From NCBI RefSeq assembly GCF_011058315.1, contig NZ_CP049298.1:930001-994000 (forward strand): a stretch of DNA of 64,000 nucleotides, written 5' to 3'. Made by a program: the position numbers and the translations under genes. Within the stretch, counting starts at the first letter, position 1, and each line of letters starts with the position of its first letter. The DNA comes from Chryseobacterium sp. POL2 (GTDB taxonomy: Bacteria; Bacteroidota; Bacteroidia; Flavobacteriales; Weeksellaceae). This document shows positions 47,805 to 56,428 of this stretch, one piece after another. Below the pieces are notes generated by a model, which saw only the letters and a program-made list of their open reading frames with translations, did not search any database and was not told the DNA's origin.

Positions 47805-48452
47805 ATGTTCAAATTTATAAAGCGACTTGTATTAGTCATTATTATCGCCAACATCTTGTTTATCACACTTGGGATTTTCTTTAATCCTCCCATTACATGG
47901 ACACAATTGGGCGGTATTATGAAATATGGAAAACTAGATCGCGATTATATTTCCTATGACGATATGGGGAACAATGTTAAAAAAGCGGTGATAGCTTCCG
48001 AAGATCAACTTTTTTTTGAACATAATGGTTTTGACGTAAAAGCGATTAAAAAAGCATTAGAACACAACGAAAAGAAAGGAAAAGTGAAACGCGGTGGAAG
48101 TACCATTTCTCAACAAACCGCCAAAAATGTATTTCTGTGGCAAGGTAGAAGCTGGTTCCGAAAAGGATTAGAAACCGTCTATACATTTATTATCGAAAAA
48201 GTTTGGGGAAAAGATATCATCCTGGAGCGCTATCTCAACTCAATAGAAATGGGGCAAGGGGTTTTTGGTGTGGAAGCGGCATCCAAATATTATTTTGGGA
48301 AATCTTCTAAAGACCTTAGCAAAAGTGAGGCAGCTTGGATAGCTGTCGTACTTCCTAATCCGCAAAAATATGATCCTAAAAATCCGACACCTTATCTCAA
48401 CAAAAAACACAACTGGGTGATGCGTCAAATGAATAACATTGTTCTGAAATAA
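47805..48452 (+). CDS. mtgA: Monofunctional peptidoglycan glycosyltransferase
   Basis: The 215-residue GT51 enzyme polymerises lipid II into glycan strands at the outer face of the inner membrane. One N-terminal helix (about 8-28) anchors it. Motifs are SEDQLFFEHNGFD (catalytic Glu), GGSTISQQTAKNVFLW, RKGLETVYTFIIE and ERYLNSIEMGQGVFG. No transpeptidase domain is present. The following gene starts 17 bases later but has its own promoter box in the gap. Confidence 0.95.
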   Translation: MFKFIKRLVLVIIIANILFITLGIFFNPPITWTQLGGIMKYGKLDRDYISYDDMGNNVKKAVIASEDQLFFEHNGFDVKAIKKALEHNEKKGKVKRGGSTISQQTAKNVFLWQGRSWFRKGLETVYTFIIEKVWGKDIILERYLNSIEMGQGVFGVEAASKYYFGKSSKDLSKSEAAWIAVVLPNPQKYDPKNPTPYLNKKHNWVMRQMNNIVLK

Positions 48453-48453
48453 T

Positions 48454-48461
48454 TATATTTG
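48454..48461 (+). promoter_or_regulatory. -7 box of the Gcr-type gene
   Basis: TATATTTG is an exact TAnnTTTG match right after the mtgA stop, 8 bases before the ATG at 48470. Confidence 0.55.
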
Positions 48462-48469
48462 CAGAACTT

Positions 48470-50506
48470 ATGCCTTTAAGATTAAAAAACAAAGACAACT
48501 TCAGTACGGTTCTAAAAAAATATTTTAGTGCCCAAAATGAAACTTTTTCTCTTGATCCACTCGCTGAATTAATAGGTGCTGTGAAGAAGGAAGACTTGGG
48601 TGTTTTCGTAGCTTATCTCAAAGACAATCAGGATATTACTGATAATTTAAGTTATTATATTCAAAATATTTTTAAAGATAAACCCTTTAATTTATCTTTA
48701 ACAGAAGCAGATATCTTATCCGAAAATGCTTTTTTTCCAGAACTAAAGAAAAGACTTCTTAACAAAGTACTACCAAATATAGAAAACGAAAATACAATCT
48801 GGTACCTCGTTGATTTCGTATCCGTTACACCAAAAAAAGACCTTGATTTTTTTCTTAACTCCGAGGAAGATAAATTGAGCGAACTTTTCAAACTTCTAAA
48901 GATTGATCGTCTGGTTGCCAATACGCATGTCAAAAAAGAATTGCTTTTCGCTTTCAATGTTTTGGCTTGGCGTGTCATCGGAAATGCGATGGATGTTGAG
49001 GTTATGAAAATGGTTCCTAAATATCGAAATCTTGACAATCCTTTTTTGGCTTTGCAAAATGAATTGGATATTTTGATAACCAACTTCAAAGATGAGCCCA
49101 ACTTTCAACTCAATTCTAAAGATGAAGTTTATAAACAAATAAAAGTGTACCTTCAACAATGCCAGGAATTTGTAAATATCGCTTTTAAAAACAGTAGTAA
49201 ATACGGAATTTCCAGTAAGATTAATCTCTATCTTCTCAAAATTCGTCAGCAGTTGACAAGAATGTCCGAGATACTTCAAATCTTTGTTATTGATGATGAC
49301 AGCGATTATGTTGTCCGCTCCAAGCAATTATTTTTGAATATACTTCGTTACAAATCGCACAAGAATAATGTCCAAGATTTGCTTTCTGACAACACAAGGT
49401 TGATATCGCACCTGATTACCAATCATACCGCTGAAACGGGCACACATTATATCACCTCGTCCCAGAAGGATTATCTGAAAATGCTATGGAAAGCTAGTGC
49501 GGCAGGTGTTATTATCGGTGCATGCAGTATTCTTAAGATTTTATACGGCGATTTGGATTCCAGCGAATTTGGTCATGCTGCCATCTATGCTTTCAATTAT
49601 GCAATGTGTTTTGTTATCATCTATTTGATGGGTTATACGATAGCGACCAAACAGCCTGCAATGACCGCCGCAACGATGGCAAAAGTCCTTTCTGATAAAA
49701 ATAACACTCAAAAAAACTATGTTGACTTTGCACACTTTGTTTCAAAACTTTTTAGAAGTCAGTTCATCGCATTTGTAGGAAATGTTTTTTTAACGTTTGC
49801 ATCTGCACTCGCAGTTGTGTATGCACTGGATATTTTGCTCAATCATAATTATGGTACCGAAAAGGCTGACAAGCTGTTCCACAACATTAATATGTTCGAG
49901 TCCAAAGCCCTTTTACACGCAAGTATTGCTGGAGTATTTTTGTTTATATCTGGGATTATATCTGGAAATATTGCCAACAATTCGGTATTTTTTCAAATTC
50001 CGAAAAGGATTGCCAAAAATCCCTTTATCAATTATTTTTTCGGACAAAAATTCGCTGAAAACCTTTCCATATATTATTATAAAAACTGGGCAGGCATTAT
50101 GTCCAACTTTTGGTTTGGTGTTTTTTTAGGCATTACGGGGCCCATTGGTATATTTCTGGGCTTGGATATTGACATTCGACACATCACTTTTTCTACTGGA
50201 TATTTTGCTGTAGCACTTTATGGTAAAGGATTTTCGGTTGGTATGTACACCTTTTGGGTTTCTTTTGTCACTATTGGATTGATTGGCTTTTTTAACTTTA
50301 TCGTAAGTTTTGGTCTGTCTATGATGCTAGCTTTCCGTTCCAGAAAGATGAATACAACAGAGATTGGCGCTATATTTCAGGAAATTTTCAAATATTTTCT
50401 TAAAAACCCTTTGCGCTTTTTTATTCCGATTCGCTCAAGATTGGACGGAAAAGCACAAGAACTTATGGAAAAGTCTAAAGCTCCTACAAAACCAAAAGAT
50501 CTTTAA
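48470..50506 (+). CDS. Gcr/SpecificRecomb-family (PF10136) membrane protein
   Basis: The 678-residue protein has a helical, hydrophilic N-terminal half (about 1-320) and several membrane helices from about 335 onward (AGVIIGACSILKIL, FAYNYAMCFVIIYLMG-type segments, FWFGVFLGITGPIGIFLGL). This plan fits the family named after the gonococcal crossover-recombinase gene gcr. Despite the name, nothing resembles a tyrosine or serine recombinase and the membrane segments argue against one, so I use the family name only. It is not evidence of a mobile element. The 3' end overlaps the convergent DUF721 gene by 23 bases. Confidence 0.78.
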   Translation: MPLRLKNKDNFSTVLKKYFSAQNETFSLDPLAELIGAVKKEDLGVFVAYLKDNQDITDNLSYYIQNIFKDKPFNLSLTEADILSENAFFPELKKRLLNKVLPNIENENTIWYLVDFVSVTPKKDLDFFLNSEEDKLSELFKLLKIDRLVANTHVKKELLFAFNVLAWRVIGNAMDVEVMKMVPKYRNLDNPFLALQNELDILITNFKDEPNFQLNSKDEVYKQIKVYLQQCQEFVNIAFKNSSKYGISSKINLYLLKIRQQLTRMSEILQIFVIDDDSDYVVRSKQLFLNILRYKSHKNNVQDLLSDNTRLISHLITNHTAETGTHYITSSQKDYLKMLWKASAAGVIIGACSILKILYGDLDSSEFGHAAIYAFNYAMCFVIIYLMGYTIATKQPAMTAATMAKVLSDKNNTQKNYVDFAHFVSKLFRSQFIAFVGNVFLTFASALAVVYALDILLNHNYGTEKADKLFHNINMFESKALLHASIAGVFLFISGIISGNIANNSVFFQIPKRIAKNPFINYFFGQKFAENLSIYYYKNWAGIMSNFWFGVFLGITGPIGIFLGLDIDIRHITFSTGYFAVALYGKGFSVGMYTFWVSFVTIGLIGFFNFIVSFGLSMMLAFRSRKMNTTEIGAIFQEIFKYFLKNPLRFFIPIRSRLDGKAQELMEKSKAPTKPKDL

Positions 50507-50783
50507 AATCGAAATTTTCCCCAAGACTATTTTTAATTTTGCTTAAATAAAAACTTTTGCGAAGTCTAAAATCATTTTTAAGAAGTGGTGATTTTATTTT
50601 GATTAAAAGATTCCCTTGGTCGATATTAACAGACTCTATCTCATTGAACAAATCTGCAGAGAGATAATCTTCCAAAAAATCTTTAATCTCAAAAGCCTGA
50701 AGTTTGGATTCAAAACCATGAATTTTTGCAAAACTTTGTACCAATTCTGACGACAAAAACTCTCTTTTCTTTTTCTTTCCCAT
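50484..50783 (-). CDS. DUF721/DciA-like protein
   Basis: The 99-residue basic cytosolic protein (MGKKKKREFLSSELVQSFAK start) has the short DUF721 fold related to DciA, the ancestral helicase loader. Conserved features are ESVNIDQGNLLIKIKSPLLKN-type central strands and FRLRKSFYLSKIKNSL. Bacteroidota members lack the long DciA tail, and their role in DnaB loading is untested. The end overlaps the convergent gene by 23 bases. Confidence 0.8.
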   Translation of the reverse strand: MGKKKKREFLSSELVQSFAKIHGFESKLQAFEIKDFLEDYLSADLFNEIESVNIDQGNLLIKIKSPLLKNDFRLRKSFYLSKIKNSLGENFDFKDLLVL

Positions 50784-50863
50784 AATTATTAATCTCGCAA
50801 ATACATCATTAGAATTAGTTTTGCTAAGTAAATGTAAAATTAAAATTTAAAAAACAAAATCAC

Positions 50864-50871
50864 TATCTTTG
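50864..50871 (+). promoter_or_regulatory. -7 box of ychF
   Basis: TATCTTTG is an exact TAnnTTTG match; the leader to the ATG at 50939 is about 60 bases. Confidence 0.6.
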
Positions 50872-50938
50872 CCCGCGATAATTTGGTAAAAAACACTTTA
50901 TCGAAACTAATTAATAACAAAACAAATATCACGATATA

Positions 50939-52030
50939 ATGAAATGTGGCATTGTAGGTTTACCTAATGTTGGAAAATCAACTCTTTTTAACTGTCTTAG
51001 TAACGCAAAAGCACAATCTGCAAACTATCCATTCTGTACGATAGAGCCCAATTTAGGGACTGTTTCTGTACCAGATCCACGTCTTTTTGAGCTGGAAAAA
51101 ATAGTAAATCCAGAGCGCGTTTTGCCAGCTGTTGTAGAGATTGTTGACATCGCAGGCCTTGTAAAAGGGGCTAGCAAAGGCGAAGGTCTTGGCAACCAAT
51201 TCTTAGCCAATATCCGCGAATGTGAAGCTATCATCCATGTTTTGAGATGTTTCGATAACGGTAACATCATCCATGTGGAAGGTTCTGTTGATCCAATGCG
51301 TGATAAAGAAATTATTGATATAGAACTTCAATTAAAAGATCTTGAAACGATAGGAAAAGCAGTTGACAAAGCAAAAAAATTCATCAAATCTGGTAAAAAA
51401 GAAGATATCTTAGCTTACGAAACTTTACAAAATCTTCAAAAATTTGTTGAAGACGGAAAGAATTCTAGAGAATTTCCTGTAAATGATTTGACAGCTCCAA
51501 TTATAAATGAAGTGCAATTATTGACAAACAAACCTGTACTTTATGTTTGTAATGTCGATGAAAGCTCGATCAAAAATGGTAACCAATGGATTGCTAAGAT
51601 TGAAGAAATGGCAAAAAATGAAGGTGCTGAAGTTGTGGTTTTAGCAGCTCAGATTGAGGCGGATATCAACGAGCTAGAATCTTATGAAGAACGCCAAATG
51701 TTTTTAGAAGAACTAGGTCTTGAAGAGCCAGGCGTTAATCGATTAATCCGTCAAGCTTATGCTTTATTAAAACTACAAACTTATTTCACAGCGGGTGTTA
51801 AAGAAGTGCGTGCATGGACAATTGGTAAAGGTTGGACAGCTCCACAAGCGGCTGGGGTTATCCATACAGATTTTGAAAAAGGATTTATCCGTGCAGAAGT
51901 TATCAAATATGATGACTATATGACCTATGGCTCCGAGGCTAAAGTGAAAGAAGCTGGAAAGCTTTCGGTAGAAGGTAAAGAATACATTGTACAAGATGGT
52001 GATATTATGCACTTTAGATTCAATGTTTAA
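50939..52030 (+). CDS. ychF: Redox-regulated ATPase YchF (Obg family)
   Basis: The 363-residue P-loop protein prefers ATP over GTP and binds the ribosome. G1 is GLPNVGKSTLFN and G3 is VDIAGLVKGASKGEGLG; a helical domain and a C-terminal TGS domain (about 275-363) follow. Length and order match E. coli YchF. It is transcribed alone and ends at a terminator. Confidence 0.97.
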   Translation: MKCGIVGLPNVGKSTLFNCLSNAKAQSANYPFCTIEPNLGTVSVPDPRLFELEKIVNPERVLPAVVEIVDIAGLVKGASKGEGLGNQFLANIRECEAIIHVLRCFDNGNIIHVEGSVDPMRDKEIIDIELQLKDLETIGKAVDKAKKFIKSGKKEDILAYETLQNLQKFVEDGKNSREFPVNDLTAPIINEVQLLTNKPVLYVCNVDESSIKNGNQWIAKIEEMAKNEGAEVVVLAAQIEADINELESYEERQMFLEELGLEEPGVNRLIRQAYALLKLQTYFTAGVKEVRAWTIGKGWTAPQAAGVIHTDFEKGFIRAEVIKYDDYMTYGSEAKVKEAGKLSVEGKEYIVQDGDIMHFRFNV

Positions 52031-52059
52031 TTGAATTTAAGGCTTCTAAATAAATTTTA

Positions 52060-52089
52060 AAAACACTCCTAAAACGGGTGTTTTTTTTA
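52060..52089 (+). terminator. Terminator of ychF
   Basis: A 9-base stem AAAACACTC/GGGTGTTTT (one G-U) with a 6-base loop is followed by T8. The -7 box of the next gene begins 4 bases later. Confidence 0.75.
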
Positions 52090-52092
52090 TTG

Positions 52093-52100
52093 TACATTTG
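52093..52100 (+). promoter_or_regulatory. -7 box of the choice-of-anchor J cargo gene
   Basis: TACATTTG is an exact TAnnTTTG match 19 bases upstream of the ATG. Confidence 0.5.
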
Positions 52101-52119
52101 ACCAATTAAATATTTAAAT

Positions 52120-52917
52120 ATGATTAAAAAACTACTTCTTACAGCCTCTTTGGCGACTTGTATTTCTGGATTTTCTCAAACATCAATTTTTAAAGAAGAT
52201 TTTGAAACAGAAGCTGGACGCAATTCTTGGATTAACACAGACAGAGATGGAGATGGAGAAAAATGGGAATTTGACAATTCCGAAATTGATAGTTTCACTG
52301 GTTTTTATGCCACATCTTGGTCTTGGTTTTTTGATGCTTTTACGCCAGATAATACATTAACAAGCCCTAGTATTATCTTACCAAATAATGCTGACAAAAA
52401 ATTAACATTAAAATTCGATATCGGCGCTTTTGATGAAGAAGTATTTCAAGAACATTATGCAGTATATGTCATCCCTGCCAACACTGAATTTGCAGGAACC
52501 GAAATACCTATTTTTGAAGAAACACTAGATGCTGGCTATATGGACGAGGCAAAACATGTGAATATTGATATTAGCGAATATGCAGGACAAGATGTGAGAT
52601 TGGTATTTAGACATTATGATTGTACAGATTTGTTGGTTTTACTATTAGATAATATTGAAGTTTTGGAAGAACCAAAGCTAGCCATTTCTGATATCAACAA
52701 AACGTCTGTTAAAATCTATCCTAATCCAACTTCTGATATTTTAAAAGTTTCTGGATTAAATAAAATTGAAAAAATAAGAATTTTTGATATGAATGGACAC
52801 AAAGTTTTGGAAACTCAAAATTCTGAAACTAATCTTAAAAATCTACTTCCTGGCTCTTATATTGTGAATATCTATTCTGAAAACAATGTAATATCCAGAA
52901 AGATTATTAAAAAGTAA
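52120..52917 (+). CDS. Cleaved-adhesin/MAM-like protein with type IX sorting domain
   Basis: The 265-residue product has a signal peptide ending near GFSQ. A jelly-roll domain (about 20-185) opens with FKEDFETEAG and closes with VRLVFRHYDCTDLLVLLLDN, as in cleaved-adhesin domains. The C-terminal type A sorting domain spans about 195-265 (VKIYPNPTSDILKVSG ... VISRKIIKK). It should be secreted by the type IX system and probably binds a ligand or anchors a protein. It lies between ychF and the curli operon but is not part of either. Confidence 0.9.
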   Translation: MIKKLLLTASLATCISGFSQTSIFKEDFETEAGRNSWINTDRDGDGEKWEFDNSEIDSFTGFYATSWSWFFDAFTPDNTLTSPSIILPNNADKKLTLKFDIGAFDEEVFQEHYAVYVIPANTEFAGTEIPIFEETLDAGYMDEAKHVNIDISEYAGQDVRLVFRHYDCTDLLVLLLDNIEVLEEPKLAISDINKTSVKIYPNPTSDILKVSGLNKIEKIRIFDMNGHKVLETQNSETNLKNLLPGSYIVNIYSENNVISRKIIKK

Positions 52918-52993
52918 TTTTAATAAATCCTTGGATTTAATTAGATTTAATACTATCTAAATTCAAAAGACTTTTAATAAAGGTTAGCATTAT

Positions 52994-53026
52994 AAAAAAG
53001 CGAACCTCTTCATACGAAGAGGTTCC
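52994..53026 (-). terminator. Terminator of the curli operon
   Basis: The perfect 9-base arms AACCTCTTC and GAAGAGGTT with a 4-base loop are followed on the minus strand by T6, 17 bases after the last stop. Confidence 0.85.
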
Positions 53027-53043
53027 TCTGAAAAAAATGTAAC

Positions 53044-54540
53044 CTATTCCCAGTCGGGCATCCAGGCGTTGCTGAAAAGCAACTTTCTAGAATCCTCGTC
53101 GGTAATAGAAAGTCTATAGACATCTTTCTGAGATATTCCATCGTTAGAAGTTTGGGTAAAAATAACCTCTGCTTCATTAGGTGAGAATCTAGGATCAATG
53201 TCAATATAGCCGGCTGGGATTTTCGTTTTAGTGGATACATCCAAAACTGTATCGTCTGTTAAATCGTATATAAAAATATGTGTATTGAGTTGTCTGTAGT
53301 CACTATTTTCAAAACCAGAGATATCTCGTGTATAGAGAATCTTAGTCCCTTCAACCGAGAAGTCTAAACCTCCAGCTGCTCCAGTAACATTTTCTAATAT
53401 GGTTTTGAGAACATTTCCTAACATATCTATTACATAAATCTTAACATTGTAACCATTGATATTATTAGTTTTCAATGCAATTTTTGTCCCATCAGCAGAC
53501 CATGCACATTCAGAAATAAAACTGCCATCTGTAGTTTGATAAACAAGCTGTGTGCCGCTACCATCTTTGTTGACACGGTATATTTTATCAAAGCTTGGGT
53601 ATAATATTTCTTTTCCATTGGCACTCCATGAAAAATCAACTTCATTAATATTAAAGCCTGAAATCGGAATTGATGTTACTTTAAACAATTCTGAGCCATC
53701 TGGTTTTACTGTAAAAATATGAGGATTACCTTCTACAACTTTAATAAATGCAATAACACCAGCTGCATTGCTCTTACGAGGTCGTATTGCACTTGTATTA
53801 TCTTTAGTAAGTTGAAAATTTTTGCCAAGTTCATCTGATGAGAGAATACCTAGGTTATCACCTATTTTTCTTACAAAATGATATCTATTTTCTGGTATTT
53901 TGATGGTTGTAAACTTATTAGTTTTACTAAAAACTTCCTCGTTAATGCCATCTGATGCCACGACCTGCCAAAAATAACTTGTTCCAAAAACCAAACTATC
54001 CAATGTCAAGGATTTTTCAGTTAGATTCTTATAGGTTTTAATATCATTATTCTTATTATTTTTAAGAATAACTCTATAAGTAATCGAATCCTCATCTGGA
54101 TCTGTACAATTCCAACTTAGTTTAAGGGACAAAGCTTGATTTTCTGCATTATCAGCAGGTGTTACAAGCTCCGGAACAGATGGCGGAGAATTAAGTGTAT
54201 TATCATCTTTCATTTCGAATACGACACTTACGGTCTGACCATCGTCTTTTAGGTTAGCACCTTTTATTTCCATAATGTAGCCTTCTAGCTCTGCTTTAAC
54301 GGAGTAATCTCCAATAGGAACATCTTTTATTATAAAACTTCCATCCGCAGCCGTAAAAATTGTTTCTGTTGTAGGTGCCGTCGTTATTTTCACATTCTGA
54401 AGAGGCTCATTGGTTTTATACTTCACTGCTACGCCTTTGATGTTTGCTTTATAGGTTTTTTCCACCAGATCTTCGCTACATCCTGTCAATATTAATATCA
54501 AAAAAAGGAATAGAAACTTTATATATTTATATGAATTCAT
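53044..54540 (-). CDS. Multi-domain propeller lipoprotein at the end of the curli operon
   Basis: From the ATG at 54540 (498 residues) the N-terminus is a lipoprotein signal with lipobox LTGC. A carboxypeptidase regulatory-like beta sandwich (about 20-115) leads to a fibronectin-III-like domain (about 120-215, PSVPELVTPADNAENQALSL) and a TolB-like beta-propeller (about 220-498, SWSANGKEILYPS, WSADGTKIAL). An upstream ATG (54582) would overlap csgG by 20 bases and spoil the signal. It lies 22 bases after csgG. It may anchor or organise curli at the surface; no known csg gene resembles it. Confidence 0.83.
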   Translation of the reverse strand: MNSYKYIKFLFLFLILILTGCSEDLVEKTYKANIKGVAVKYKTNEPLQNVKITTAPTTETIFTAADGSFIIKDVPIGDYSVKAELEGYIMEIKGANLKDDGQTVSVVFEMKDDNTLNSPPSVPELVTPADNAENQALSLKLSWNCTDPDEDSITYRVILKNNKNNDIKTYKNLTEKSLTLDSLVFGTSYFWQVVASDGINEEVFSKTNKFTTIKIPENRYHFVRKIGDNLGILSSDELGKNFQLTKDNTSAIRPRKSNAAGVIAFIKVVEGNPHIFTVKPDGSELFKVTSIPISGFNINEVDFSWSANGKEILYPSFDKIYRVNKDGSGTQLVYQTTDGSFISECAWSADGTKIALKTNNINGYNVKIYVIDMLGNVLKTILENVTGAAGGLDFSVEGTKILYTRDISGFENSDYRQLNTHIFIYDLTDDTVLDVSTKTKIPAGYIDIDPRFSPNEAEVIFTQTSNDGISQKDVYRLSITDEDSRKLLFSNAWMPDWE

Positions 54541-54562
54541 GATTTTAAAGTTTAAGGTTTGA

Positions 54563-55969
54563 TTAGTTTTTAGGTTTTCCAAAATAATAATTAAGACTTA
54601 GTCCTATTCTAAAAAGGTTATCATTCCTTTTACCACTAACTAAATTGTCCCAATCATCATTCATTCCGAAATCATATTCACCATACAATCTTAGTCCAAA
54701 TTTTGGCATTGGTAGATATTCTATACCTGCACCAGCATTTATTTTAGTTTTAATATTATTAAAAAATGAATGGCTAGAACCTATCATTCCAACACCTCCA
54801 TACACATATGGCGAGACGTTGTCATTAGGCATTATCAGGTATTCAACATTAAAATCTAGACTATTAAACTTTCGCTTGAAAATATTAGAATTCACTAAAT
54901 AGAAATCGGCAACATTAGCATCCAAGCTAATATTATTGCTGACATATATTTTCATTCCAAAATTATATCCAATTTTGGCTTTTCCATCAGGATAATCTCC
55001 TTTTATGGTATTGGACATCAATCCACCAAACAGTCCAAAGCTTCCGCGTTTAGGTGCTATCAATCTGTTATCAATTCTAAAGTCTTCATTAATTTGCTCT
55101 TCTGTTTTTTGCTTTGCAATAAGACTATCCACTACTTTTTTATTAGATTCATCAGATTCCCAAAGACCATCTTTAACACCTTCTAAAACCAATGAAAAGA
55201 CTGCTTTTTCAATAGCTTCTTTCACTGCAAGGTGTACAGGTTCATTTTTTGTCACACCAATTTCTGCCTCCATAAGTCTTTCTGTGTCAACATATCGGAA
55301 GAAACTACCGCTAAGAGATTGTGATAAAATAGTTTTGGAAGTATAAATGGTTTTTAAAATTTTGCCATTATTGGTAGAAACAGCGCGCAGATATACCGAA
55401 ATGCGATCTTGTCGATATTGCGAACTAGCACCGATTCCAAAATAGCGCGCCCCTGCACCACCTGTCATTATATTAGTATCATAGGAAATAATTCCGCCTT
55501 CGATAATTACTCCAGCGAATAAAAGAGGTGGTAATGGCGTAGCAGAACTTTTTTGACCATTTGCTTGGTTTTGTAAAGCTGCATACTCTTGTCTTGTAGA
55601 TTTTATGATTTGTCTTTCATTGAGCAAATCACTAATATTTTCTCTTTCAATTGTAGTAAACCATTTTGAGTCTTCTAAAGCTTTTAGTAGAATAGAAGTA
55701 GTACCTTGAGGAATTGCGGTACTCCAGTTAGAAATATTCTCTGATGCTTTATACTGACCTGTTTGGTCTTTAAACTTATAGACTGCTACCACTGCTTTTT
55801 CTTTAGGTTCCGGCAAAGTTTTTAGCAACTTAGTATAAGGCGTTACTTCACCTAAAGTAGAACTTTGATAACCTGTAGGAGCTTTGAATAATGCACTACA
55901 GCTATTAAGTATTAATAAAGGAATTGAAAAGAGAAAATGTACTTTTTTTAGGTTACGTTTAAAATACAT
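54563..55969 (-). CDS. csgG: Curli secretion channel CsgG with extra C-terminal beta-barrel-like domain
   Basis: The 468-residue lipoprotein (lipobox LNSC, C24) aligns with E. coli CsgG over about 30-270: VAVYKFKDQTGQYK, LLNERQIIKS, MTGGAGARYFGIG, YTSKTILSQSL and DGLWES. In the channel-constriction loop the Asn is kept (N81) and the following aromatic is W82 instead of F56. After a linker (270-307) come about 160 extra residues with the alternating pattern of an eight-strand OmpA/OmpX-type barrel, ending LSLNYYFGK. E. coli CsgG (277 residues) lacks this. Confidence 0.93.
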   Translation of the reverse strand: MYFKRNLKKVHFLFSIPLLILNSCSALFKAPTGYQSSTLGEVTPYTKLLKTLPEPKEKAVVAVYKFKDQTGQYKASENISNWSTAIPQGTTSILLKALEDSKWFTTIERENISDLLNERQIIKSTRQEYAALQNQANGQKSSATPLPPLLFAGVIIEGGIISYDTNIMTGGAGARYFGIGASSQYRQDRISVYLRAVSTNNGKILKTIYTSKTILSQSLSGSFFRYVDTERLMEAEIGVTKNEPVHLAVKEAIEKAVFSLVLEGVKDGLWESDESNKKVVDSLIAKQKTEEQINEDFRIDNRLIAPKRGSFGLFGGLMSNTIKGDYPDGKAKIGYNFGMKIYVSNNISLDANVADFYLVNSNIFKRKFNSLDFNVEYLIMPNDNVSPYVYGGVGMIGSSHSFFNNIKTKINAGAGIEYLPMPKFGLRLYGEYDFGMNDDWDNLVSGKRNDNLFRIGLSLNYYFGKPKN

Positions 55970-55996
55970 TTTTTCAGATTTTGGTTATGTTAATTT

Positions 55997-56425
55997 TTAG
56001 TTAGTATTAGGAAGATTAATATTGGTTTGTTCTCCAGTATTCATATCTATAATACCTATGTTAAGGCCTCCAAAATATTCAGAGATTGTAACATTTAGCG
56101 ACCCCATATTGTAAACACCTGGCGTTAAGTTCGAATCTCCTAAGTCTCCACCAAATAAATTTCTCGAAATTTGATTAAGCAGTTGACGATTAAGATTTTC
56201 TTGAAAACTACCTATTGCTGTAGGTTGTTTGAAGCCTGGAGTTTTATTATCATCAAACTGGTTTTGCGCATTAGCTGAATTTAACAACCAACTGTAGTTA
56301 AAATAATCTCCTCCCAAAGCAGGGTTAATTGGTTTGTAAGCCATCTGTTGGGATTTTATGGAGGTATATCCTAAAATAAAAAGGATAACTAGCAAAACCT
56401 TTGGAACAGGACAAATTGTTTTCAT
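55997..56425 (-). CDS. csgF: Curli assembly protein CsgF
   Basis: The 142-residue exported protein matches CsgF. After the signal peptide (ending about KSQQ) come MAYKPINPALGGDYFNYSWLL and NSANAQNQF, the part of CsgF that inserts into the CsgG channel mouth. FQENLNRQLLNQISRNLFGG and a C-terminal VTISEYFGGLNIGIIDMNTGEQTNI domain follow. It couples secretion to nucleation. It lies 27 bases upstream of csgG and 3 bases after the csgE-like gene. Confidence 0.92.
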   Translation of the reverse strand: MKTICPVPKVLLVILFILGYTSIKSQQMAYKPINPALGGDYFNYSWLLNSANAQNQFDDNKTPGFKQPTAIGSFQENLNRQLLNQISRNLFGGDLGDSNLTPGVYNMGSLNVTISEYFGGLNIGIIDMNTGEQTNINLPNTN

Positions 56426-56428
56426 GTT

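Noticed and set aside
48470-50506. A 'site-specific recombinase' family name suggesting a mobile element.
   Set aside because: The protein is multi-pass membrane-embedded and has no recombinase catalytic residues; no integration site or phage genes are near.
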